A DNA stretch of 64,000 bases from Arthrobacter horti (lineage in GTDB: Bacteria; Actinomycetota; Actinomycetes; Actinomycetales; Micrococcaceae). Positions 1-6,317 of this stretch are shown here, one piece after another (the stretch's first letter is position 1; every line of letters begins with the position of its first letter). Location of the stretch: contig NZ_JAVALS010000004.1 in the NCBI RefSeq assembly GCF_030731045.1, positions 1 to 64,000 on the forward strand, read 5' to 3'. The notes under the pieces are model-generated. The model was not told the DNA's origin, made no database searches, and was given only the letters and a program-made list of their open reading frames with translations. The position numbers and the translations under genes were made by a program.

Positions 1-115
1 ACAACTCGCCGAGACCGAACGGCTGTTGAACATCCGGCCCCGCAAAACCCTCCACTGGGACACCCCACGTGAAAGACTGACCCAACTGATCGACAGTGTT
101 GCGCTAACCCCTTGA
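1..115 (+). CDS. IS30-family transposase, C-terminal end (partial)
   Basis: Only the last 37 codons are inside the window, read from base 2 to the TGA at 113-115. The peptide contains the run RLLNIRPRKTLHWDTP, the characteristic C-terminal motif of IS30-type DDE transposases (usually LNxRPRKTLxWxTP), and ends IDSVALTP. The DDE catalytic core lies upstream, outside the window. In this family the 3' end of the gene commonly runs into the terminal inverted repeat, which fits the gene stopping a few bases before the unrelated hairpin arm at 123. The family call is firm; whether the element is complete cannot be seen. Confidence 0.85.
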   Translation, partial: QLAETERLLNIRPRKTLHWDTPRERLTQLIDSVALTP

Positions 116-122
116 AACCGCC
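1..122 (+). mobile_element. right end of an IS30-family insertion sequence
   Basis: The transposase tail and about seven bases after its stop are the visible part of the element. The likely right boundary is near 118-124, because from 123 onward the sequence matches a chromosomal terminator arm found again at 2159. The left end and the paired inverted repeat are outside the window, so the exact edge and any target duplication are inferred. Confidence 0.6.
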
Positions 123-155
123 CGAGTTTTAGGGGCGTCAGCTGCGCTCTCGCGG
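123..155 (+). repeat. half of a terminator hairpin, direct repeat of 2159-2191
   Basis: These 33 bases match 2159-2191 with three differences. At 2140-2180 the sequence is the right arm and loop of a perfect 19-bp hairpin. Here the left arm is missing and IS30 sequence takes its place. This is the spot where a terminator for the MarR gene would be expected (MarR stop at 171). The simplest reading is that the insertion sequence landed in or near the loop of a bidirectional terminator. Confidence 0.65.
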
Positions 156-170
156 AGAGAGGCGGGGCAC

Positions 171-566
171 TCAGGCGGGGTGCGCTGAGGCCATCAGCGT
201 GTTCTGCAGGACGTCGCGGTGGATCTTCGCGGCGTCGTCGTGGAGCTTCACGCCGCTGTCCGTGAGGCCGACCACCAGGGAGCGGCGGTCCGTGCTGCAG
301 GCCGAGCGGTGGACGTAGCCGCCCTTCTCCAGCCGGTCCACGATCTTGCTCAAGGCGCTCTGCGTCATGGGGGAAACCTGGGTGAGGTCCTTCATGCGGC
401 ACTCGGAGTCACCGTACTCGGCCAGGAGATCCAGGGTCTCGAAGTCGTTCAGCCCAATGCCGAAGTGGGAGCTGAGCTCGCGGTCCAGGGCGTTGGACGT
501 CTTGAGATAGCAGTTCTGCACCGAGCGCCACTGCTCGACGAGGGGTTCAGGCTCCGAAGTCGACAT
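171..566 (-). CDS. MarR-family transcriptional regulator
   Basis: This 131-residue protein is a small winged-helix repressor. The recognition-helix region reads MTQSALSKIVDRLEKGGYV, followed by the wing motif STDRRSLVVGLTDSG, typical of MarR proteins that dimerise and release DNA on binding small phenolic or drug-like ligands. It is divergent from the efflux gene at 651 with an 84-base gap holding a short palindrome, the standard layout of a ligand-sensing repressor controlling an exporter and itself. Its own terminator appears to have been damaged by the IS30 element downstream. The ligand cannot be told from sequence. Confidence 0.9.
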   Translation of the reverse strand: MSTSEPEPLVEQWRSVQNCYLKTSNALDRELSSHFGIGLNDFETLDLLAEYGDSECRMKDLTQVSPMTQSALSKIVDRLEKGGYVHRSACSTDRRSLVVGLTDSGVKLHDDAAKIHRDVLQNTLMASAHPA

Positions 567-615
567 GCCCCGATCTTAGTCGATGACGGAATATTTTTCC
601 ATAGAAACTTTTTCC

Positions 616-642
616 TTGTCATTCAATGATGAGTCATATAAG
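616..642 (+). promoter_or_regulatory. promoter of the MFS gene with MarR-type operator
   Basis: A TTGTCA -35-like box at 616-621 and a TATAAG -10-like box at 637-642 precede the ATG at 651 by eight bases, so the transcript is probably leaderless; no ribosome binding site is visible. A perfect palindrome TCATT-C-AATGA lies at 619-629 between the two boxes, where a repressor would block polymerase. Assignment to the neighbouring MarR protein is inferred from position. The 15-base box spacing is shorter than usual. Confidence 0.5.
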
Positions 643-650
643 TTTGCGTC

Positions 651-2123
651 ATGGATTCAGCACGCACCCTCAGCACCGTCCCCGCGACAGCGGGTGGGAC
701 GCGTACTTCGGCGCCCCGTCCCGCTGTCTCCGATCTGATCTGGAGCCGCCGCACCTGGCTGCTCCTGGTCACCCTCTGCATCGTCCTGGCCCTGGACGGC
801 CTGGACGTCTCCATGGTGGGCGTGGCGCTGCCCTCCATCGGCCATGAACTCGGACTGGGAACCGGCGCCCTCCAGTGGATCGTCTCCGCCTATGTGCTCG
901 GCTACGGCGCACTTCTGCTCCTGGGAGGCCGCATGGCGGACCTCCTGGGGCGCCGCAAGGTGTTCCTGGTGGCGCTGAGCATCTTCGGCCTCGCGTCCCT
1001 GCTCGGTGGCCTGGTCAGTGATCCCACCCTGCTCATCGCCACGCGATTCATCAAGGGCCTGGCTGCGGCGTTCACCGCGCCGGCCGGCTTCTCCATCATC
1101 ACCACGAACTTCGCCGAAGGCCCCGCCCGCAACAAGGCGATCTCCATCTACGCCACCTTCGGCGCCAGCGGGTACTCGCTGGGCCTGGTAGTGGGCGGCT
1201 TCATGACGGAGCTCAGCTGGCGCTGGACCTTCCTGGTCTCCGTGCCGGTGGCGGCTCTGGCGCTGATTCTGGCGCTGCGTTTCATCCCGCGGGACCGTCC
1301 GGCGGCCGACGGCGGGCATGACGTGTGGGGCGCCCTGACGCTCGCGCTCGGCATGCTCGGCCTCGTGTACACGGTGGTCCAGGCGCCGGACTCCGGCTGG
1401 GTCTCGCTTCAGACCGTCGGGGGATTCGTGCTGTCGGCGGTGATCCTGGCGCTCTTCGGAGTGATCGAGACCCGCACGCGGCACCCCCTCATCCGCTTCG
1501 GCATCCTGAAGGAGGGCTGGGTCGCCCGGGCCAATCTGTCCGCCGTCGCGCTCTTCGGCTCCTACCTGAGCTTCCAGTTCATCGTCACACTGTACCTGCA
1601 GTCTGTTCTCGGCTGGGCACCGCTGGCGATGGCACTGGCGCTGCTCCCGGCCGGGCTGCTGGTGGTCAGCAGCGCGCCGTTCGCGGACAAGCTGATCGAT
1701 CGCTTCGGTGCCACCCGGCTGATCGTGGTGGGTCTGACGGCGCTGGCGGCGGGATACCTGTGGTTCTTGCGGATCGGCCCGGAGATCAATTACGTGGTGG
1801 ACGTGCTCCCGTCGGTGCTGCTGCTCGGCGTGGGCTTCGCGCTCGGCTTCCCGGCGATCAACGTCCAGGCCACGGCCGGGATCGAGGACGACGAGCAGGG
1901 GCTCGCCGCGGGTCTGATCCAGTCCAGCACCCAGGTGGGCGCGGCACTGGTGCTGGCGGTCACGACGGCGATCGTCACCTCGGGTTCGCACGGTGCCTCT
2001 CCCACGCACGACGCCGCGGCGATGCTCGCGCAGTTCAAGCCGGGTCTGGTGCTGAGCATGGTGGTCGCGGTCGCCGGCCTGGTCATCGCGATCCTTCCGC
2101 AGCGGCGGGGCGCACGCGCCTGA
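651..2123 (+). CDS. MFS drug efflux transporter (DHA2-like)
   Basis: This 490-residue membrane protein belongs to the major facilitator superfamily. After a polar N-terminal stretch of about 35 residues there are 12-14 hydrophobic helices. The MFS signature loop between helices 2 and 3 reads GGRMADLLGRRKVFL and motif C-like glycines occur in helix 5. Members with this LDVSMVGVALPSI start are proton-driven exporters of the EmrB/QacA type. The divergent MarR gene supports induction by an exported toxic compound. It ends 16 bases before the shared hairpin terminator. Substrate unknown. Confidence 0.88.
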   Translation: MDSARTLSTVPATAGGTRTSAPRPAVSDLIWSRRTWLLLVTLCIVLALDGLDVSMVGVALPSIGHELGLGTGALQWIVSAYVLGYGALLLLGGRMADLLGRRKVFLVALSIFGLASLLGGLVSDPTLLIATRFIKGLAAAFTAPAGFSIITTNFAEGPARNKAISIYATFGASGYSLGLVVGGFMTELSWRWTFLVSVPVAALALILALRFIPRDRPAADGGHDVWGALTLALGMLGLVYTVVQAPDSGWVSLQTVGGFVLSAVILALFGVIETRTRHPLIRFGILKEGWVARANLSAVALFGSYLSFQFIVTLYLQSVLGWAPLAMALALLPAGLLVVSSAPFADKLIDRFGATRLIVVGLTALAAGYLWFLRIGPEINYVVDVLPSVLLLGVGFALGFPAINVQATAGIEDDEQGLAAGLIQSSTQVGAALVLAVTTAIVTSGSHGASPTHDAAAMLAQFKPGLVLSMVVAVAGLVIAILPQRRGARA

Positions 2124-2139
2124 TCCACCCCCGAAGTGA

Positions 2140-2180
2140 CAGCTCACGCCCCTAAAACCGAGTTTTAGGGGCGTGAGCTG
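2140..2180. terminator. bidirectional intrinsic terminator
   Basis: A perfect 19-bp inverted repeat (2140-2158 and 2162-2180) with a three-base loop CGA sits between the convergent MFS and membrane-protein genes. The arms carry AAAAC/GTTTT next to the loop and there is no long T run after either arm, so it is a very stable hairpin rather than a textbook terminator. Position between convergent genes supports termination on both strands. One arm plus downstream bases is repeated at 123-155. Confidence 0.75.
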
Positions 2181-2233
2181 TGATCTCGCGGGGGAGGTGA
2201 GCCCAGCCGCACACCATTCCGCCGAAGCGGTGG

Positions 2234-2881
2234 TCAGAGGGGGCCGTAGCTTGCGTTGCCGATGGGATCGCGCCAGGTGGCGAGGTCCTGCTCTAAGAGG
2301 GCTCGGAACGCGGGGTCCGTGGTGGCCCTGCGGCGGAACGTTTCGCGGGAGCGGCCCATGATGCTGGACGGAACGATGACGCAGGCGACCAGGAAGAGCA
2401 TCAGCAGCACGAAGCCGCCGACGTAGCCCACGAAATATCTGGTGTCGTTCTGAGCCGCGACTCCCGGGGCTCCTGCTGCGAACGGCACTCCGAGGGCGAC
2501 CGCGAAGAAGAGGACCAGGCGGATGCCTCCCCGCGCGGAGCCAGGGCCACGCGTTGAACGGGTCTTTCGCGTGTTCGGAAGGCGAGAGCGGGTCCTGCGG
2601 GTGCCCGCGAGGCTCAGGAGCAGGACGCAGATTCCGAGTCCCGCCAGGGTGATGGCCCATCCCGGGGGAGCCCCCACGGTGGTGAGGAAGATCCCGGCAA
2701 TGAGGAAGACCGCTCCCCCTGAGATTCCCGAGCCCCACGCGGCGAGGATGGTGCCCTGCGCGTCGGCGAGATCGCGCAGCCGCGACCTCGCCTCATCAGG
2801 GCTGATCTGCGAAAGCCCGGGGGCGAGCCAGTAGTCCAGGGGATGGGCGGGCTCAGGCAAGGGAGCTGGGAAGACGGTCAT
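2234..2881 (-). CDS. hypothetical four-helix membrane protein
   Basis: I do not recognise a family for this 215-residue protein. It shows two hydrophobic pairs (about residues 47-92 and 122-170) separated by an Arg/Thr-rich loop, with hydrophilic N- and C-termini. Its ATG overlaps the stop of the gene upstream (ATGA at 2878-2881), so it is translationally coupled to the soluble protein 2878-3516 and probably belongs to the same transcript as the WXG100-like gene. It could help membrane insertion or secretion of that product, but nothing in its sequence proves this. Confidence 0.7.
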   Translation of the reverse strand: MTVFPAPLPEPAHPLDYWLAPGLSQISPDEARSRLRDLADAQGTILAAWGSGISGGAVFLIAGIFLTTVGAPPGWAITLAGLGICVLLLSLAGTRRTRSRLPNTRKTRSTRGPGSARGGIRLVLFFAVALGVPFAAGAPGVAAQNDTRYFVGYVGGFVLLMLFLVACVIVPSSIMGRSRETFRRRATTDPAFRALLEQDLATWRDPIGNASYGPL

Positions 2882-3516
2882 GCCGAATGAAGGCTCAGTC
2901 CTTCGCGAATTTTCAGGCCGAGGTCGCTCTTAGCTACAGGGGCGGACGGCAGATCTTCACCTTCGCCATGCGCGATTGCCAAGGACCCGTCGGGCTCAGC
3001 CTTGAGATGAACCGCGTGGGACCGCTTGTCACCGAGATGCCGGCGCAGTGTGGCGGCCGCGGGGAGCCCGTCTGGACTGGTGCCCAGGTAGTAGTTGACC
3101 ATCTCGATCGCGGTGGTGAACATTCCCTCGATGTTCACCAGGGGCCGGAGTTCGTGGACGCCGTACTTACTCAGGCTCAGGACCAGCGCGCCGTGATCAG
3201 AGCCGAAGAGGAAGTAGACGTGCTCGGCTTCAGGGGTGACCAGGGCGACTTCAAGCCAGGAGTCGGATTCGGCCAGGACGCCCGTGACCGCAACGGCAGG
3301 GCCCACCGGCAGGAGAGCATTCTGATCGATGGTCAGGAGTCCGCGTTCCAGAAGCGTGGTGACGCCGGCCTGCTCCAGTGGCGCACCTGCCACATGGTCA
3401 AGCCGGAACAGGGTCTGGCACGTGAGAGCGGCCGGAGTGTTGGCCAGCGCCACCAGAGCGATGAGTTCGTGTTCGGTGATGGGAAGCGGCTGGGTTTCTT
3501 CAGTTTGCGTGGTCAT
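2878..3516 (-). CDS. hypothetical protein next to WXG100-like gene
   Basis: This 212-residue soluble protein has no signal peptide or membrane segment. The N-terminal third (ITEHELIALVALANT) reads like a helical domain and the middle like alternating strands. Size, mixed alpha/beta look and position directly after a WXG100-like secretion substrate recall the EspG-type chaperones of type VII secretion, but I see no diagnostic EspG motif, so this is a contextual suggestion only. It starts 47 bases after the WXG100-like gene and overlaps the next gene by four bases. Confidence 0.7.
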   Translation of the reverse strand: MTTQTEETQPLPITEHELIALVALANTPAALTCQTLFRLDHVAGAPLEQAGVTTLLERGLLTIDQNALLPVGPAVAVTGVLAESDSWLEVALVTPEAEHVYFLFGSDHGALVLSLSKYGVHELRPLVNIEGMFTTAIEMVNYYLGTSPDGLPAAATLRRHLGDKRSHAVHLKAEPDGSLAIAHGEGEDLPSAPVAKSDLGLKIREGLSLHSA

Positions 3517-3563
3517 CTCTGCCTTTTCTTCAGCGGGTCTGTGTCCAGTCTAGGAAAGTGGTC

Positions 3564-4493
3564 TCATCCGCCGAGCCATCCCCACACCTTCTTGGCGCCG
3601 TCGGCCACCGCATTGACGGCGTTCTTGGCGCCATCCGCCACTGCATTGGCCGCGCTCGCGGCACCTTCGCCGATGTGTTTGCCCCAATCGCCGAGCATTT
3701 CGGTCGTTGATCCGTACCCGTTGCTCGAGGCAAGGAGACTCAGCCCGCCCCAGGCGATGCCCGCGACGGCGAAGAACGGTCCGACACCCGGAACCAGGCT
3801 TCCGCCGGCAAGGATCGTGGACACGGTGCCGTCGACGATGACGCCCGTGTCATGTTTCTGGAATCCGTCGATGATCTGCATCCCGCCGGTGACGACCCCG
3901 AGACCGCCGGAAAGCCTGCCGAGCATGGAGGTGCCGTTGAGGACCTGGGTGCCCTTGACGTAGCCCACCCCGGCCTTCTCCGCATACTGCGCCTCCAGGA
4001 AAGGCCAATTGGTGACCTTTTTCAGGAGGTCGCCCTTCCACATGGTGTCGAGGATCTTGTCCGTGGCCAGGCCTGCAGTGGTCGCCGCGGCATTCGACCA
4101 GAACCAGGGCTGCGTTCCGGCCACGCCCACGACCGCTCCGGGGAGACCACTGAGCCAGCCATTGTTTCCGGAACCGCCGGCGCTCCCTCCGCCGCCGCTC
4201 GCCCCGCCGCTCGCCCCGCCGGCCGCCACGCTGGCGTCCTGCTGCTCCTTGGCGTTCTGCAGGAGCACCTTGGAGGCGTCGTCGAGGGATTGCGTGGCGC
4301 GGTGCAGCAGGGGACGGAGCTCGTTGCTCCACTCTCGCCGGAAGCGCTCGCTGTCCTCGCCCTTCCACGCGGCGCCGGAGACGAGGCTGTTGACCTGCAT
4401 CTCAGTGTTCTTGAGACGGGAACCGGCCAGGCCCATGGACTTGGACAGCGCCTTCAACTGCTCGACGTCGGCGCCGTAGAAGCCGGGGGCCAT
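3564..4493 (-). CDS. WXG100-like type VII secretion substrate with hydrophobic C-terminal domain
   Basis: This 309-residue protein has an N-terminal WXG100-like helical hairpin (about residues 1-95) containing the turn GAAWKGEDSERFRREW, then a Gly/Ser/Ala linker (about 103-125), then a hydrophobic glycine-rich domain. The tail repeats the unit NAVADGAK twice and ends WGWLGG. The start at 4493 follows an AGGAGG site with proper spacing; the reading frame remains open further upstream but lacks such a site. No ESX core ATPase is in the window, so the secretion machine would have to be elsewhere. The C-terminal domain may be an effector or pore-like region; function unknown. Confidence 0.75.
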   Translation of the reverse strand: MAPGFYGADVEQLKALSKSMGLAGSRLKNTEMQVNSLVSGAAWKGEDSERFRREWSNELRPLLHRATQSLDDASKVLLQNAKEQQDASVAAGGASGGASGGGGSAGGSGNNGWLSGLPGAVVGVAGTQPWFWSNAAATTAGLATDKILDTMWKGDLLKKVTNWPFLEAQYAEKAGVGYVKGTQVLNGTSMLGRLSGGLGVVTGGMQIIDGFQKHDTGVIVDGTVSTILAGGSLVPGVGPFFAVAGIAWGGLSLLASSNGYGSTTEMLGDWGKHIGEGAASAANAVADGAKNAVNAVADGAKKVWGWLGG

Positions 4494-4808
4494 GGGCGTC
4501 CTCCTCTGGAGTCGGGTACGAAGAATCGTTGCCAGCCTAAGCACCTTGCCAAAAGATCGCGATGGGGAGGGGTGCCCATGGGCCGGGTTCCTCTGTGAAG
4601 AATAGCCAATGTCTGGAGAAATGGGCGAGATGACTGACGGAGGGCGGCGATAGCGCGATGCACGGGGTTGGGGACCCGACCGCTGCGCGGTGCGAATGCG
4701 GACACCCCGCGCCCGCACCGCGCGGGCATTGCCTAGAATGGGACGGGTGGCCGTCGCCGTCGTTGTGATGAGATCGCCCGAAACTCAGCCCCGAGGAGAG
4801 CTTGAACC
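4494..4808. promoter_or_regulatory. divergent intergenic region between the WXG100-like gene and guaB3
   Basis: About 315 bases without a convincing gene. On the minus side it holds the AGGAGG site of the WXG100-like gene (about 4499-4506). On the plus side a TAGAAT box at 4734-4739 could be the -10 for guaB3, though no good -35 is evident, and the guaB3 ribosome site AGGAGAG lies at 4794-4800. Short reading frames here have no protein-like character. Confidence 0.45.
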
Positions 4809-5936
4809 GTGACTGACATTGAGATCGGCCGTGGAAAGCGCGCGCGCCGCGCCTATGGACTCGACGACATCGCGATCGTCCCCAACCGCCGCACCCGTGA
4901 CCCGCAGGACGTGAGCGTCTCCTGGCAGATCGACGCGTACAAGTTCGACATGCCGGTGATCGCCGCCCCCATGGACTCGGTCATGTCCCCGGCCACGGCC
5001 ATCCTCCTCGGACGACTGGGCGGACTGGGTGTGCTGGACCTCGAGGGCCTCTGGACCCGGTACGAGGATCCGCAGGCACAGCTGGACCGCATCGCCGAGC
5101 TCAAGGATGAGGCCCCGAGTCCGCTCGTCACGCGCACCCTGCAGGAGATCTACCAGGCGCCCATCAAGGCCGAGCTGATCACGCAGCGTCTCGCCGAGAT
5201 CCGGGCTTCCGGTGTCACGGTGGCCGGCTCGCTGACCCCGCAGCGCACTCAGGAGTTCTACCAGACCGTGGTGGCTGCCGGCGTCGACATCTTCGTCATC
5301 CGTGGCACCACCGTCTCCGCCGAGCACGTCTCCAAGACCACGGAGCCGCTGAACCTCAAGCAGTTCATCTACGAGCTCGACGTCCCCGTGATCGTCGGCG
5401 GCGCGGCGGGCTACACCCCGGCGCTGCACCTCATGCGCACCGGTGCGGCCGGTGTGCTGGTGGGCTTCGGTGGCGGCGCCACGACGACGACGCGCCGCGC
5501 CCTGGGCATCCACTCGCCGCTCGCCTCGGCCATCTCCGATGTGGCCGCCGCGCGTCGTGACTACCTTGACGAGTCCGGTGGACGCTACGTGCACGTGATC
5601 GCCGACGGCGGCATGGGCAGCTCCGGGGACATCGTCAAGGCGATCGCCATGGGCGCCGACGCCGTCATGCTGGGTTCCGTGCTGGCGCTCGCCGAAGAGG
5701 CGCCCGGCAAGGGCTGGCATTGGGGCGCCGAGGCGCACCACCCCGAGATGCCGCGTGGCGACCGCGCCCTCATGGGCACCGTGGGTCCCATGGAGGAGGT
5801 CCTCTTCGGCCCGGGGCACCACACTGACGGCACGTCCAATCTGATCGGCGCGCTCCGCCGTTCGATGGCGACCACGGGTTACTCGGACCTCAAGGAGTTC
5901 CAGCGCGTGGACGTCGTGGTGCGCCCGCGCCAGTAA
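4809..5936 (+). CDS. guaB3: GuaB3-family IMP dehydrogenase-related protein
   Basis: This 375-residue TIM-barrel protein lacks CBS domains and matches the length and N-terminus (IEIGRGKRARRAYGLDDI) of the actinobacterial GuaB3 group, paralogous to the purine-synthesis enzyme IMP dehydrogenase. The phosphate-binding region GGRYVHVIADGGMGSSGD is clear. The loop that carries the catalytic Cys in IMPDH (GxGSxCTTR) reads GGGATTTTR, with Thr226 at the Cys position. It therefore probably does not carry out the standard covalent IMPDH reaction unless another residue serves. GTG start, with AGGAGAG nine bases upstream. Confidence 0.88.
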   Translation: MTDIEIGRGKRARRAYGLDDIAIVPNRRTRDPQDVSVSWQIDAYKFDMPVIAAPMDSVMSPATAILLGRLGGLGVLDLEGLWTRYEDPQAQLDRIAELKDEAPSPLVTRTLQEIYQAPIKAELITQRLAEIRASGVTVAGSLTPQRTQEFYQTVVAAGVDIFVIRGTTVSAEHVSKTTEPLNLKQFIYELDVPVIVGGAAGYTPALHLMRTGAAGVLVGFGGGATTTTRRALGIHSPLASAISDVAAARRDYLDESGGRYVHVIADGGMGSSGDIVKAIAMGADAVMLGSVLALAEEAPGKGWHWGAEAHHPEMPRGDRALMGTVGPMEEVLFGPGHHTDGTSNLIGALRRSMATTGYSDLKEFQRVDVVVRPRQ

Positions 5937-5954
5937 CGCCTCCCTCATCACGCG

Positions 5955-5998
5955 CGACGGCGCGGTTCCCCTTCTGGGGACCGCGCCGTCGGCGTTTT
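5955..5998 (+). terminator. intrinsic terminator of guaB3
   Basis: A G+C-rich hairpin begins 19 bases after the guaB3 stop. The arms CGACGGCGCGG (5955-5965) and CCGCGCCGTCG (5981-5991) pair perfectly and CCCC/GGGG extends the stem across a small internal mismatch. TTTT follows at 5995-5998. It separates guaB3 from the CRISPR island. Confidence 0.85.
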
Positions 5999-6317
5999 CA
6001 CGCCCGGAAGGCATCTTGGGCTTGGCCTTGGGCTCGAATTTCTGTCGGAGTCAAGGGCTAGCGTTCGGGCAGTGGAGGGCTTACGCTAGATCTTGAAGCG
6101 TCTACTACAGATACATCCAAGTTTATTTCCAAGGGATTCCCCCAGATGAAGCTTGGGGGAGCACCTTGACTACTTGTACATCCAAGGGTTCATTCCCGCG
6201 AGTGCAGGAAGTCATTCCAGACTACTCGAGCCGCCGGGGCCTTCCGGGAATCACGTGGCTCGATTAGCGTTTCATCAAGGCGAGTTCGGGCTCGCCGAAT
6301 CACAATCGGGGGGATTG
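5999..6317. promoter_or_regulatory. upstream region of the cas operon
   Basis: About 320 bases without a clear gene, presumably the cas promoter region, though I could not assign convincing -35/-10 boxes. It contains a 7-bp inverted repeat CTAGCGT/ACGCTAG (6058-6064, 6083-6089), a repeated decamer TACATCCAAG (6112-6121 and 6177-6186) within a longer imperfect direct repeat, and the CRISPR-repeat-like hairpin at 6133-6164 on the minus strand. The cas3 frame is open back to a TTG at 6153, but the protein before Met 6318 is not Cas3-like and a G-rich ribosome site lies at 6308-6314. Confidence 0.5.
6133..6164 (-). ncRNA. CRISPR-repeat-like hairpin, possible crRNA-like regulatory RNA
   Basis: Read on the minus strand, this 32-base element begins GTGCTCCCC and ends GGGGGAATCCC. 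The array repeat begins ATGCTCCCC and ends GGGGATGAGCCC. Both have a 7-bp perfect stem flanked by the same 5' (A/G)TGC and a 3' CCC, but the loop here is nine bases instead of four. It stands alone, opposite to and about 150 bases upstream of cas3. Known analogues are degenerate repeats in creA/creR genes near cas operons, whose crRNA-like products guide Cascade to repress promoters. The following minus-strand bases (6132 to 6101) would be the guide. No second repeat and no convincing target match were found by eye. Confidence 0.35.

Noticed and set aside
657..2738. 693-codon minus-strand frame
   Set aside because: Antisense shadow of the MFS gene running through its terminator.
6153..6317. 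Upstream extension of cas3 from TTG 6153
   Set aside because: No Cas3-like sequence before Met 6318, and it would cover the CRISPR-like hairpin.
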